From Cyanobacterium aponinum PCC 10605 (lineage in GTDB: Bacteria > Cyanobacteriota > Cyanobacteriia > Cyanobacteriales > Cyanobacteriaceae), in the NCBI RefSeq assembly GCF_000317675.1, contig NC_019777.1:1-62874 (forward strand): a stretch of 62,874 nucleotides of DNA, read 5' to 3'. The notes beneath the pieces are model-generated. The model had not been told where the DNA came from and made no database searches. It saw only the letters and a program-made list of their open reading frames with translations. The position numbers and the translations under genes were made by a program. Shown here piece after piece: positions 17,290 through 28,014 of this stretch (positions are counted from its first letter, which is position 1; every line of letters begins with the position of its first letter).

Positions 17290-17868
17290 TTAATTAGGCC
17301 ACCAATAAAAATTGGCTATTCCTTTAACTATTTCTTTTTCTTCCATAATTTTTTTGCATCTACTAATAACTACCTCTTCTAACTCTTCTAAATTTTTAAA
17401 TGTCCTATTAGCGATGGCCTCATTTATTAATGGCCACAAACGTTCTGCCGGTTGTAATTCTGGAGAGTGAGAAGGCATCAGCATAACGTGGATTCCCTCT
17501 GGTATTTCCGTCGTTTCTTTAATCGGATGCCAACCAGCTTGATCCATTGCCAAAATCACCCTTTTGTTTTTACCTATTTCATAATGCTGTGCAAAATCTT
17601 TTAAGACTCGATTAAACAATTCAGTATTTACATATGGTAGTAGCCACCAATATGTCTCTCCTGTATTTGGTTCCACAAAGCCATATAACCACAACCATTG
17701 AAAACCCCAATTGACCGTAGCTATCGGTTGATAACCTTTTTCTACCCATACTCTTCTTAATACTGGTTTGAGTCCTAAACGATGCTCATCCTCAGCCCAC
17801 ACTTGAACGTCCGCGTCGGGATATTCTTGTTGAATCTTTTTTTTTTTTCTGCTAGTTGATTTTTCCAT
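17290..17868 (-). CDS. IS630 transposase, DDE part (orfB)
   Basis: 192 residues carrying the catalytic core: D in VWAEDEHRLGLKPV, second D in KRVILAMDQAGWHP, and E in HSPELQPAERLWPLINE (DDE with the IS630 spacing). It overlaps orfA out of frame. A run of 12 A on the coding strand (complement of 17837-17848) lies in the overlap, so a -1 frameshift would fuse orfA and orfB into the full transposase. Confidence 0.92.
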   Translation of the reverse strand: MEKSTSRKKKKIQQEYPDADVQVWAEDEHRLGLKPVLRRVWVEKGYQPIATVNWGFQWLWLYGFVEPNTGETYWWLLPYVNTELFNRVLKDFAQHYEIGKNKRVILAMDQAGWHPIKETTEIPEGIHVMLMPSHSPELQPAERLWPLINEAIANRTFKNLEELEEVVISRCKKIMEEKEIVKGIANFYWWPN

Positions 17869-18344
17869 TCATTTTGTTCAAGGCAGCTAGAATTTTGATG
17901 ATTTGGACGAGGACATCGGAGACGATATTCTAATCCTTTAAGATATTCCCATCCTCTTTGAGGAGAAATAGTACGATCTAGAAGTTGAGTGAGCCATTTT
18001 GCGACTTTGACACCATTCCAAAGTCCTTGATCATCGGGGGGTGATTGTAATCTTTGATATAGCAGAGCTAATTGTTGATCGTCTAATAACGGTTTTCTAC
18101 CCCGATTATGTTGTCTTTGATCCCCCAACATTTTTGCACCCGAACGATTATAACTACGAACAAGTTCGTAAATCCAACTTAAGCTATATCCTGTAACGTG
18201 GGAAACATAAGAGGTTCGTTTCCCTTGTGCTAATAACCAAATCACTTGGTAGTGAATTTTTTCAATCCCTTGTTTGGCTTTTCGATACCCTTGTTCTAAT
18301 TCTTGTAAACTTAAATGGGGTTCAATTTTGATTCTTGAAGGCAT
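17775..18344 (-). CDS. IS630 transposase, helix-turn-helix part (orfA)
   Basis: 189 residues with IS630 N-terminal HTH modules: LAQGKRTSYVSHVTGYSLSW, then GRKPLLDDQQLALLYQRLQS. It overlaps orfB by 94 bp in another frame. The poly-A slippage run inside the overlap is the usual IS630 arrangement for producing the fused transposase. Confidence 0.9.
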   Translation of the reverse strand: MPSRIKIEPHLSLQELEQGYRKAKQGIEKIHYQVIWLLAQGKRTSYVSHVTGYSLSWIYELVRSYNRSGAKMLGDQRQHNRGRKPLLDDQQLALLYQRLQSPPDDQGLWNGVKVAKWLTQLLDRTISPQRGWEYLKGLEYRLRCPRPNHQNSSCLEQNEWKNQLAEKKKRFNKNIPTRTFKCGLRMSIV

Positions 18345-18354
18345 TGGTCAAAAT

Positions 18355-18654
18355 CTACGACAACAAATATACATCCTCTTGATTATACCATGTGCAATTA
18401 AGCGGATTTGATATAAAAGCAGGGTGATTATTCAATAACCATAACTGTCTCTCTTTGTTTGGTTTATCTGGTAATTTAATTAGTTCTCCATCATAATAAA
18501 CATAGCCGTCTGGACACCATTGTTCCTCAAAGATGTAGCTAGGGTTTAACCGATAGTCTAAACAATCTTTATCTACCCCAGAAGGATGGACAGCACAGAC
18601 TAGATGTGGACTATTACTATAAAACTGACAGCGATCGCACTTATCTATTTTCAT
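18355..18654 (-). CDS. small Cys-containing protein, C-terminus altered by IS630
   Basis: Residues 1-81 belong to a small cyanobacterial family: CDRCQFYSNSPHLVCAVHPSGV, CLDYR, WCPDGYVYYDGELI, LWLLNNHPAFI. The four cysteines may bind a metal. The last 18 residues are translated from IS630 copy 1. Joining the two IS flanks restores ...PAFI followed at once by TAA, so the original product was 81 residues. No function is known to me. Confidence 0.65.
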   Translation of the reverse strand: MKIDKCDRCQFYSNSPHLVCAVHPSGVDKDCLDYRLNPSYIFEEQWCPDGYVYYDGELIKLPDKPNKERQLWLLNNHPAFISNPLNCTWYNQEDVYLLS

Positions 18655-18761
18655 AAACTGAGACGCAATTAACTTTAATTTTATTGATTATTAAAAATGA
18701 TTAGAACATTTACTTGTTTCCTTTTCCTTACCTTCACCTAAAGATTTGGAAGCATCCTGAC

Positions 18762-19079
18762 TTAACTATATACTTCACTTAGAAGAATTTGGTAAACCTG
18801 TTCAGGGTTATCAGGAGTAATAACGGGTTTTGTTAACTCCCCTTCATCAATAATGATTAACTTATCTTTACATGGACGTTTAGGGTCTAAATTTAGCCAA
18901 TAGCTTAATGAACCGCCCCATATTCTAGCCTTTCCAGTCCACCATGTCATTTCTTGTGTGCTAACCTGATTTATTTTTTTGTAGGGAATACGTTTATCTC
19001 CGAAAGGAAAATAGTAATAGAGAATAGTTAAAGCATCATCGTCACAAATAATATATTCATCTTCATATAAAATAGTCAT
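18762..19079 (-). CDS. hypothetical PH-like protein, 105 aa
   Basis: Short beta-rich protein: ILYEDEYIICDDDALTILYYYFPFG, RIPYKKINQVS, ARIWGGSLSYWLNLD, KLIIIDEG, VITPDNPEQVYQILL. The strand pattern and the final P-x-x-P-E-x helix resemble bacterial PH-like domains. Function unknown. Confidence 0.6.
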   Translation of the reverse strand: MTILYEDEYIICDDDALTILYYYFPFGDKRIPYKKINQVSTQEMTWWTGKARIWGGSLSYWLNLDPKRPCKDKLIIIDEGELTKPVITPDNPEQVYQILLSEVYS

Positions 19080-19635
19080 GGGTTGTTCAGGGTTTTAATT
19101 GAGACTTTAGGTTATGCTGTTGATTTCAGTTTAGCATTACCAATGCTGTAAATATTTACACTATCCCCATGATGATTGGCAGTATAAAAGACTTAACAAG
19201 GTGTTTGTTTTCGAAGCCCGTAGTAAATTACTTGCACAAAGATGGTATCGTCACAGGACTTGAGGGTAATCAAAATCATTGATGGTAAAACATCCATCTT
19301 CAATAATTTAACCCTTTAATTAAACTATTTATAACTACTGAATATTTGCCACATCTTTATTTAGACGTTGCTAAATTGAAATATAAAATACAATAAAATA
19401 AATTCATATTAGGTTAACTCTTCCTCAAAATTTTTTAATATTTAGAAAAATAAATTAAGTTGATGAATTTTTTTCTTTATTAAATGTCGATTATATTTTA
19501 TCTTTTAGTAATTAGTTGTTCGCATGAGAGAGTTGTTAGTTGATAACTTTCCCCTTAAATTAGTAAATATCAGGTAAATGATTAACCTGTACCGCTAATT
19601 AACAAGGAAACTCAACACAGGGGCAAGGATAAGTT
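19080..19635. other. 556-bp non-coding stretch
   Basis: No open frame of note, no strong hairpin-plus-T tract, no tRNA-like cloverleaf. It is AT-rich with short homopolymer runs. It separates the minus-strand genes from the membrane protein at 19636 and should contain that gene's promoter, which I could not locate. Confidence 0.3.
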
Positions 19636-20160
19636 ATGACTAATCAAAATGAAAATGGCTGTGCAGGATGTTTATCTTTGATTATTGCATTATTTGTAGT
19701 AGGATTACTTGTATCTTACTGGCAATTAGTTTTAGCTTTTGTATTCGTAATTTTTGTATTTTGGGTTCTTTTTAAGATCATCACATCTATTTGCCATAGT
19801 GTTTTTGGTGGACGCAATACTTCCTCTTACCGCCCTATGACTACGAAATTTAACAGTAATGATGCTAACACTCCCTTTTATACTATTGATATGAAGGCGG
19901 ATGCGATCGATCACCCCTCTGCGTCCAAAACAATCAAACCTAAACAAAAATCTTCTAATTTAGTCAAAAAAGATTCTCCAAAAACCGAAATAGAAATGAC
20001 TGTAAACACCAGTAATAAAAGTAAATTAGTCAAAAAAAATGTTCAAACTAATTTGACTGGAGATATAGATATAAATATTAAAGACAAAAAAATCAAATCA
20101 GTCAAATATACAAAAACTACTATTGAGGAAGTTGTCTATGAAATAGATACTGATGATTAA
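19636..20160 (+). CDS. membrane-anchored hypothetical protein, 174 aa
   Basis: Two closely spaced hydrophobic helices (CLSLIIALFVVGLLVSYW and LVLAFVFVIFVFWVLFKIITSI, residues ~13-55) are followed by a basic Lys/Ser/Thr-rich cytoplasmic-type tail to residue 174. Upstream AAGGAT supports the ATG at 19636. It is unrecognised. It sits just left of the CRISPR block, convergent with the WYL gene. Confidence 0.55.
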   Translation: MTNQNENGCAGCLSLIIALFVVGLLVSYWQLVLAFVFVIFVFWVLFKIITSICHSVFGGRNTSSYRPMTTKFNSNDANTPFYTIDMKADAIDHPSASKTIKPKQKSSNLVKKDSPKTEIEMTVNTSNKSKLVKKNVQTNLTGDIDINIKDKKIKSVKYTKTTIEEVVYEIDTDD

Positions 20161-20250
20161 TATTATGGTATCGATAATTCTGAGAGTCAAATTGCATCCA
20201 TCTATCCTATGCTTCTCATATCCTATGGAAATTATTAAGTGTGCGAATAT

Positions 20251-22407
20251 TTACAGTACACTCTCAATTTTTTGTTGTTGATAGACATCTATAGTATTAC
20301 TTGATAGTGTGATAATTTTTTCCTGTAGTTTTTTGGGTTTATGTACTTTAACTTCTCCACCGAATCCTAATATCCACCGAATAAAATCAAATTCATCTAG
20401 TGACCATATAGGTAATGTGACCTGAAAACGATAGGGGTATTGTGGATTTTTACTTTTACTTAAGGAAAATAAAGATGAATTACTATTTGATAATGAACGA
20501 GGGGGTTTAGTCATTTTCATTTGTTGGGTAGGGAATCTTTTTGTACCCTCTGCAATAAAACCAAATATTTTTTCAGTAAACCAAAGTTCAACAGTTTCCT
20601 GTGCTTTTTGTTTATCACTACTCAAAAATAATTTTTGTTGTTCAACATCATTTCCTAAATAAAGACCGTAACTGGCAGATAGTAATTTAGTTAATTTATT
20701 TAATGCCTTTTTCTGTTCTGTTATAGTTCTGGTTTTGTCTGTTTCCTTTTGAATATAAAGTCTATCCAACCGCTCAAAACGAAATAATTTATGATTTTCT
20801 CCTCCCTCTTGTTCAAATCCTAAATACCATGCAAAATTATAAAAAACTATCTGTAATAACCACGCACAAAAAGCTCCTTTTTCTTCCCCTTCATAGCTTC
20901 CACGATTAGCAAATTTATTCAGCGTTACTAATTTCCCCTGTTCAATAATTTCCTGTATTCTCTGGGTTTGATTACTTAATGTTTTCGAGTCTAAGGATTT
21001 TATATCAATCATTGAACGATTAGCGATCACCCTTACAGGATAAGTATAATGATCATAAAAATTAGCCCATTTCATCTTATCTTTAAATCGATTATATAGA
21101 TTTAAAGCGAGGGGATCATCAATATTTTTAGCTTGAGTTTGCAGTAGACGAAATGTCTCAATTAGTTCTCTTTCAGAAAGGATTCCAGTGCCGAGGAAGT
21201 AACCATTACGCATAGTCTTAGGTAAAATTTGATAAGGTTTGAGAATAAATTGAATATCTTTTCTAAGTAAATCTCGTCTTGCTTTTAAGTGTTTATCAGG
21301 ACATTTTTCCAGCTTCATCAACTTATAGGTTAAATTAGTCAAATGTCCAGAAAGATTAGATTTGCTACTATCTTTGACACTTTGCTCATTAGGACATAAT
21401 TGATTGAGAAAGTCAGCTTTAACATTAGGTAGAAAAGGATAGTCAGCAATAGTCTTAATCGTGTTTAAAATTCTCTCAAAAGTGTATTTATCGGACGCAT
21501 AATGAGTAATAATATCATCTAAATTATCGTTAATTTCTGTCAATGATGATTCATATTTAGGTTCTGTAATATTATGTTTGATTAATCCATAATTAATAAG
21601 AAATTGTAAATCTTTTTCAATAGCTAATTTGTCAGCATAAATATTACCTTTTAATTTTGCCATAACAGCACTAATTTCACTAAGAGAATCATCAAAGGTA
21701 ACAGGATTACCAAATATTTGCTCTAAAATATCGGGATAGGCATATTGTAAATTACCCAACTCAGGATAAGCAATTAACAAAGATATTAGGTGCATTAACC
21801 TGTCAAAATCTAATAATTTAGAATAACGATGGAGGATAATATTCTCTATTTTTGTACGATTATTTCTGTTAATTATACAACGTTCTAAACCATTTAATTT
21901 TTCTTCAATAAACGATAAATTGCACTGTTGGGGTTGTTTAATTTCTACAATATTAATAAAACCTTCGGCTACATGAGGTGGAAATTGTTGTAATGAATCA
22001 CTCATCCTCTCTATTATATTATCAGGCACGGTACGTTCTCGCTGACTATTCCATGTTTGAGCAATTTTGAGATCTAAATTAAGATACCATCCCAACCAAT
22101 CAATTTTACCGATTTGCTTCTGTATTTTCGATAATAAGTCCATTCTCCATGCCCTTTGAGCATTGGTTGCATCGTAAATAATCCCTTGCTTGAGTGCAAT
22201 CGCTTCTTTCATTTGATTAATAACTTCATCTTCAATTTTTAACCAATTACCCTGTATAACTTCGTCTCCATATAGTTGTTGACGAATAGTATCAGTAGAG
22301 ATAATTTGATAATTACCAGTTTTGGCTAAAAGTTGAGCAAATGTTGATTTACCAGAAGCAGGAACACCGATTAAAAAGTGACATAACATAATTAAATTAA
22401 TAATCAA
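20251..22407 (-). CDS. P-loop kinase domain fused to WYL regulator
   Basis: 718 residues. Residues ~10-160 form a polynucleotide-kinase/AAA_33-like P-loop domain: FLIGVPASGKSTFAQLLA, IISTDTIRQQLYGD, IIYDATNAQRAWR. The C-terminal ~350 residues are a WYL-type regulator: LLRKDIQFILKPYQIL, GYFLGTGILS, IVFYNFAWYLGFE, RFERLDRLYI. This half is clearly paralogous to the protein at 35984-37156. It is divergent from cmr2 across a 190-bp gap, so it probably controls the cmr operon. Starting at the second ATG (22389) would give MLCHFLIGVPASGKST. Confidence 0.8.
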   Translation of the reverse strand: MIINLIMLCHFLIGVPASGKSTFAQLLAKTGNYQIISTDTIRQQLYGDEVIQGNWLKIEDEVINQMKEAIALKQGIIYDATNAQRAWRMDLLSKIQKQIGKIDWLGWYLNLDLKIAQTWNSQRERTVPDNIIERMSDSLQQFPPHVAEGFINIVEIKQPQQCNLSFIEEKLNGLERCIINRNNRTKIENIILHRYSKLLDFDRLMHLISLLIAYPELGNLQYAYPDILEQIFGNPVTFDDSLSEISAVMAKLKGNIYADKLAIEKDLQFLINYGLIKHNITEPKYESSLTEINDNLDDIITHYASDKYTFERILNTIKTIADYPFLPNVKADFLNQLCPNEQSVKDSSKSNLSGHLTNLTYKLMKLEKCPDKHLKARRDLLRKDIQFILKPYQILPKTMRNGYFLGTGILSERELIETFRLLQTQAKNIDDPLALNLYNRFKDKMKWANFYDHYTYPVRVIANRSMIDIKSLDSKTLSNQTQRIQEIIEQGKLVTLNKFANRGSYEGEEKGAFCAWLLQIVFYNFAWYLGFEQEGGENHKLFRFERLDRLYIQKETDKTRTITEQKKALNKLTKLLSASYGLYLGNDVEQQKLFLSSDKQKAQETVELWFTEKIFGFIAEGTKRFPTQQMKMTKPPRSLSNSNSSLFSLSKSKNPQYPYRFQVTLPIWSLDEFDFIRWILGFGGEVKVHKPKKLQEKIITLSSNTIDVYQQQKIESVL

Positions 22408-22544
22408 AAAAAAATATAAAGAAAAGTTACAAACAAATAATATTTATTATATAAGTAATCAGTAGTCCGAAATAGTCTTTATAATTGAATTTTAAAGCGT
22501 TTAACTATAAAAGCTGTCAATATCTTTATCTGATGTATAGGGCT

Positions 22545-22567
22545 TGAGTTAGTTAGCTAAACTATAA
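22545..22567. promoter_or_regulatory. possible operator in WYL-cmr2 gap
   Basis: An imperfect palindrome around TTAGCTAA (22553-22560; AGTTAGCTAAACT). It lies 38 bp before cmr2 in the divergent promoter region. WYL regulators usually bind such symmetrical sites. Weak evidence. Confidence 0.2.
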
Positions 22568-22597
22568 AAATATTAAAGAAAAAAGGAAAAAACCATA

Positions 22598-25500
22598 ATG
22601 GCACGACCATATTGGCAATCCAAAATTTGGGGACTACTTCATGATCCTATTTTAAAAGCATTATCTTCAAGTAGGGATTTAAGCAGAGAAGGTAGATGGG
22701 ATTTATTAAAATGTATGGAAGGTTGGCACTCTCCTAAAGATTCATCCTCCCAAGAAAACTTCCATCGAGAATGGTTAAAAAGAATTAATTTATGTGATTT
22801 AATTGCCTCAGCAAGTGATCGCACTACCATCGGTAGATTACCTCCTGAACATAGTAGTATAACTTACAGGGAAGAGGGTTTAAATGTTCATCACTTATTA
22901 TCAGGAAAACCGCAACAAATTATTGTTGATAATTGGCATTCTCAGTTAAATAATGGCAAAAGAAAAGAGTTTTTAGAAAATATTGAAGTTGAAGCCTTAC
23001 AACCGATTTTAAATTGGGAAGATGCGGAAAAGGTCCATTGGTGGCTATGGCGTTGTTACCCTGAAGTTATCGCTCAACAAAATCAAAATACTAATCTGTT
23101 ACCTGCCGAAACTCGTTTACCTGATGCTTCTTTGTGGAGTCATACTAGCATTACTTCGGCGATCGCAGGAGGATTAGCAGGTTATTATACTGATGATAGC
23201 CAATATCCTCGGAAAGGAGAACATTTTAAACAACGTTCTCGTCCTTATTTAACTACTTTTAGTTTTACTCCTGTACAAGAATTAATTAAAGCTAGTCGTA
23301 AGATGCGAGACTTTTGGGCAGGTTCATGGTTATTACATTATCTATCAGCTAAAGTTGCATGGGCAATCGCATCTAAATATGGAGCAGACACATTATTATA
23401 TCCTTGTCTTTATCAACAACCCTTAATAGATCATTGGCTATTACAAAAATATCCAGATTTGAAGGAGTGGATTAAACAACCGTCCACAGAATCTTTGTTA
23501 ACCGCAGGTTTTCCTAACGTTTTGGTGATGATTTTACCCAACAATGGAAAAGATGAAGAAACTATAAAAGATAATCCAGTGCGATCAGCGATGGAATATG
23601 CAAACAACACATTAAAACAAGAATGGCAGAATATAGGAAAAGAAGTTCTGGAGTTTATTCAAAATAGACACGAAGGTAAAAAATGGGAAAATATTAATCT
23701 GCACACTTATGATAATTGGCTTAAAGCTCAATGGCAACATTATTGGGTATCTTTACCATTAGGAAGCCCGAATATAGAAGAATTGAGTATGTCACCTCGC
23801 CCGAAAAAAGGCGAGCAAGAAAAATCACCAGAAGATAGAGAATATGATAAGTGGATAAACCAACAAAATGACTATGCTAATCCTCAACCATATTTATTTT
23901 CAGATTCCGAACGAGATTTTTTAGCGGCAATTTTTAACCTCAATCAAGACGAAACTGAATCCGATAGTAATAAAACATTTCGTTATAAACAACCTAACTT
24001 AAATGTAGGTTCATGGTGGGCTAGTACATTTGACCAATTACGTTATAGTTTAAATGCGGTGAAAAATGCCCGTAATTGGCGAATACCTACAGCTTTTGGA
24101 CCTAGATCAACCATATCAGGTTTAGGTTCAGTGGTGCATCCCATCATAGACGAATCTAAACCTGAATGGATAACAGAGGGGGAAACCGCTCAATTTTGGG
24201 CAAATAATCTTGGCTTATTCGATGGCATTGAAGAATTAAATGCAACGGAGGTTTTGAAACGGGGATTACATCAGATTTTATTGTCACAATTAGGTATAGC
24301 TAGTCAATCAGAGCAAACCAAAGTATCTGTGCTTTATCCTGACTTAAGCTCAGGTGTAGCAGGTTATTTACGCAATTTAGCCAAACAAGGCGATATAGAG
24401 GCGATTAATTATTATCATCAGGCTTGTAAGAATATAAGCACTAAATTTCCGTGGGTAAATAAAGGTAAAGATGCCCCCGCCAATCTCCCTTGGGGTATTC
24501 CTTGGATAGCGAAACATCACCCTGATTGGCAAAATCCTCGTTTGTTAAATGCAGGTTGGTTAATGGATGATTTTAACTCTACCTCAGAAGATATAGAAAC
24601 AGTAAAACAACAAAAACAAGAAGAATTAAGCAAATTAAGAACAGAAATAGCCAAATTTTATCCTACGGGGGAAAATCCTACTGATTGGTATATTTTAGCC
24701 GCAGGAGATGGAGACGGCATGGGAGAATGGCTAAAAGGAACAAAATTAAAGCCCTATGCTGATTATATTCCCGAAGCATTGAAAACTAAAATAGAACAAA
24801 TGCCCGAAAAATATCGTTCTTCTCTCAAAAAATTCCTAGAAGTGCCAAAAAGAATGGGTCCAGCTACTCATAGTGCTTTAAGCCGTGCCTTACTCGATTT
24901 TTCTAATCAACTTGTTCCTTATTTAACGGAATCAAGATACGCAGGAAGATTAATTTATGGTGGTGGTGACGATGTTTTAGCCTATACCAATTTATGGGAA
25001 TGGGATAACTGGTTATGGGATTTACGTCAATGTTTCAAGGGTGCAGATGATCCGCAAAAGGAGTTTATCAGTAAGGGTGATTACTGGCAATGTGGTAATA
25101 ATCAATCCGAATCTCTATCTTCTCGCCCCTTGTTTACCATGGGTAGTTCTGCTAGTATTAGTTTTGGTATTACGATCTCTCATCATTCTGTACCCCTTGC
25201 GATCGCCCTTGAGAATTTATGGGAAGCGGAAGAAAAAGCAAAAGAACACGAATATCAAGAAAATGGAGCAAAAATAGCCAAAGATGCAGTTCAAGTAAGA
25301 GTTATCTATGGTAACGGTAATATTTTAACGGCTACAGCTAAATTTGATGTATTTCCAACATGGCAAACACTCATTAATTCCGAATTAGATTTAACTAGCA
25401 GTCTTTTTGAGGTAGCTGGAGAATATATAAAACAATTTCCGATACCTGAATACAATGCAATTATGCCTTGGGTGAAGGCTTTTAGTGAAAGAAGAACAAA

Positions 25501-25675
25501 TTTAAAGGAGGAAAAATTAAGAAAATTTAAAAAACAATTAACGGAATTTATACAAAGAATGTGGGTAACAAATCAACCTGAATTTTTAAATCAAGAAATT
25601 AGTAATTGGTTGAGATTAGGGGCTTTTATTATTAGGAGCAGAAAAATAAAAACTGGTGATTTAAGTACAAAATAA
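22598..25675 (+). CDS. cmr2: Cmr2/Cas10, type III-B
   Basis: 1025 residues, the large subunit of the type III-B effector. An HD-nuclease-like H15-D16 (LLHDP) is at the N-terminus. The first Palm region has AGDGDGMGEWLKG (~702-714). The second has the cyclase motif YGGGDDVLAYTNL (GGDD centred on residues 789-792), so cyclic oligoadenylate synthesis on target RNA binding is expected. SISFGITISHHSVPLAIALENLWEAEEKAK follows, as in other Cas10 Palm2 domains. An AAGGAAA site precedes ATG 22598. It is first in the cmr operon. Confidence 0.95.
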   Translation: MARPYWQSKIWGLLHDPILKALSSSRDLSREGRWDLLKCMEGWHSPKDSSSQENFHREWLKRINLCDLIASASDRTTIGRLPPEHSSITYREEGLNVHHLLSGKPQQIIVDNWHSQLNNGKRKEFLENIEVEALQPILNWEDAEKVHWWLWRCYPEVIAQQNQNTNLLPAETRLPDASLWSHTSITSAIAGGLAGYYTDDSQYPRKGEHFKQRSRPYLTTFSFTPVQELIKASRKMRDFWAGSWLLHYLSAKVAWAIASKYGADTLLYPCLYQQPLIDHWLLQKYPDLKEWIKQPSTESLLTAGFPNVLVMILPNNGKDEETIKDNPVRSAMEYANNTLKQEWQNIGKEVLEFIQNRHEGKKWENINLHTYDNWLKAQWQHYWVSLPLGSPNIEELSMSPRPKKGEQEKSPEDREYDKWINQQNDYANPQPYLFSDSERDFLAAIFNLNQDETESDSNKTFRYKQPNLNVGSWWASTFDQLRYSLNAVKNARNWRIPTAFGPRSTISGLGSVVHPIIDESKPEWITEGETAQFWANNLGLFDGIEELNATEVLKRGLHQILLSQLGIASQSEQTKVSVLYPDLSSGVAGYLRNLAKQGDIEAINYYHQACKNISTKFPWVNKGKDAPANLPWGIPWIAKHHPDWQNPRLLNAGWLMDDFNSTSEDIETVKQQKQEELSKLRTEIAKFYPTGENPTDWYILAAGDGDGMGEWLKGTKLKPYADYIPEALKTKIEQMPEKYRSSLKKFLEVPKRMGPATHSALSRALLDFSNQLVPYLTESRYAGRLIYGGGDDVLAYTNLWEWDNWLWDLRQCFKGADDPQKEFISKGDYWQCGNNQSESLSSRPLFTMGSSASISFGITISHHSVPLAIALENLWEAEEKAKEHEYQENGAKIAKDAVQVRVIYGNGNILTATAKFDVFPTWQTLINSELDLTSSLFEVAGEYIKQFPIPEYNAIMPWVKAFSERRTNLKEEKLRKFKKQLTEFIQRMWVTNQPEFLNQEISNWLRLGAFIIRSRKIKTGDLSTK

Positions 25676-25734
25676 TCTACCAAGTTTTGTTTTGTATTAA
25701 ATATCTACGCTTTAAATTATTTATTACTCATTAA

Positions 25735-26868
<1,134 letters not shown>

Positions 26869-26881
26869 GGAGATTTTTACT

Positions 26882-27781
26882 ATGTCTGATTTTCGTGTGG
26901 GTTATTTATACAGCTTATCGCCTGTACATTGTGGTGGTGAGGGAGATTTAGGTAATATTTTAGAAATTGCCAGAGAAGTTCATACTAATTTCCCTTATAT
27001 ACCCGGTTCAACTTTGCGAGGTAATATTCGGGATGAGTTAGAAAGCATTGATGAAACTATTGCGGAGAAATTATTTGGCAGAAAGTTAGACGATAATGGA
27101 CAAATGGGAGTACATCAAGTTTGGTTTGGTGATGCCCGTATTTTATGGATTCCGATGCGTACCATGTCTCATAATAATCAGGACGTTTTTACATGGGTAA
27201 GTTGTCATAGTTTAATACGAGATCATGCTTTAATTGCTCATTTACCTCCCGTTTCTTTGCCTAATTGTGCCGTGGGTACTTCTGGGGGGACTTATCATGT
27301 GGCAGATGCTCAAATTAATGTTACTCCTATCTCAACTTTATCTGATGCTCAAAAGGGTGCAATCACACTCAGTGGTGATTGGAGTCCATCTCTGGGGGAT
27401 TCAGTCAAAACGGCATGGGAAAACAGTCACTTAATTTTACCTGATGCTGACTTTCAAATTTTAATGGAACATTCACTATGGACACAAGTAAGAAACAAAA
27501 TTCAAGATTCAGGTGATCAAGCAGGGAGTGCCGAAGTATTTTGGACTGATGTTTGTATTCCCAGAGATACAATTTTCTATTATTCATGGGGTTATAAATT
27601 AAAAACTAATCATCAAATTACTAGCGAATATCACGATAAATTAATGGAAATTATACAAGGGTTAATACAAGTGGGAGGACAGGCTAATGTGGGGCGTGGT
27701 TGGGTGCAAAGTTGGGTAGCTAATTCTGCTTCTCCTGTAGATGATAGTCAAGCAAAACAAACTGCAAATATTAACAGTTAA
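26882..27781 (+). CDS. cmr4: Cmr4 (Cas7-type backbone RAMP)
   Basis: 299 residues. Typical N-terminus: YLYSLSPVHCGGEGD, then IAREVHTNFPYIPGSTLRGNIRDEL. Then FGDARILWIPMRTMSH and FTWVSCHSLI, and C-terminal GGQANVGRGWVQSW. It forms the helical backbone and in canonical systems cuts target RNA. Aligned by eye, the catalytic aspartate (VDLPIxRE in canonical Cmr4) has no equivalent in GNILEIARE; D22 or E28 lie close by. AAGGAG precedes the start. Confidence 0.92.
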   Translation: MSDFRVGYLYSLSPVHCGGEGDLGNILEIAREVHTNFPYIPGSTLRGNIRDELESIDETIAEKLFGRKLDDNGQMGVHQVWFGDARILWIPMRTMSHNNQDVFTWVSCHSLIRDHALIAHLPPVSLPNCAVGTSGGTYHVADAQINVTPISTLSDAQKGAITLSGDWSPSLGDSVKTAWENSHLILPDADFQILMEHSLWTQVRNKIQDSGDQAGSAEVFWTDVCIPRDTIFYYSWGYKLKTNHQITSEYHDKLMEIIQGLIQVGGQANVGRGWVQSWVANSASPVDDSQAKQTANINS

Positions 27782-27857
27782 TATGTACTTAAAAAAGTTT
27801 GTTGTCACCTCTCTAGGAGTTTAAAACCTTTGAGAAGAAAGGGCTAAAGTCTTCTAC

Positions 27858-27877
27858 GGGCATAATGTATTATGCCC
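27858..27877. repeat. REP-like palindrome in cmr4-cmr5 gap
   Basis: GGGCATAATGTATTATGCCC: perfect 9-bp arms around GT, flanked by CTAC/CTACG. It resembles short interspersed palindromes common in cyanobacterial genomes. It may form an RNA hairpin inside the cmr mRNA. Confidence 0.6.
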
Positions 27878-27974
27878 CTACGAAACTAAATAGAGTTCTC
27901 CAAAAATTATCGTTTTTACACCGTATTTCGGGCTTCTAGCCCCATTTCTGGGGAAGTCTAAATTATTGACAAAT

Positions 27975-27989
27975 GTGGGCATTGCCCAC
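27975..27989. repeat. second REP-like palindrome in cmr4-cmr5 gap
   Basis: GTGGGCATTGCCCAC, a 7-bp-arm palindrome followed by CCTACA, 26 bp before the preferred cmr5 start. It overlaps the upstream ATG at 27973, which is why the later ATG is preferred. Confidence 0.55.
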
Positions 27990-28014
27990 CCTACAAGTTA
28001 ATAAAAATAAAATT

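Larger units (their letters stand above)
17257..18411 (-). mobile_element. IS630-family insertion sequence, copy 1
   Basis: A 1155-bp element whose ends are inverted repeats (TCAAATCCGTTTAATTA and, on the other strand, TCAAATCCGCTTAATTG). It is flanked by TA (17255-17256 and 18412-18413), the duplication typical of IS630/Tc1. A second copy at 45501-46655 has the same length and ends and lies in the opposite orientation. Only one coding difference was seen (Gly versus Arg in VNWGFQW/VNWRFQW). Confidence 0.95.

Noticed and set aside
25041-25277. 78-codon frame within cmr2
   Set aside because: Alternate-frame shadow of the conserved Cas10 Palm domain.
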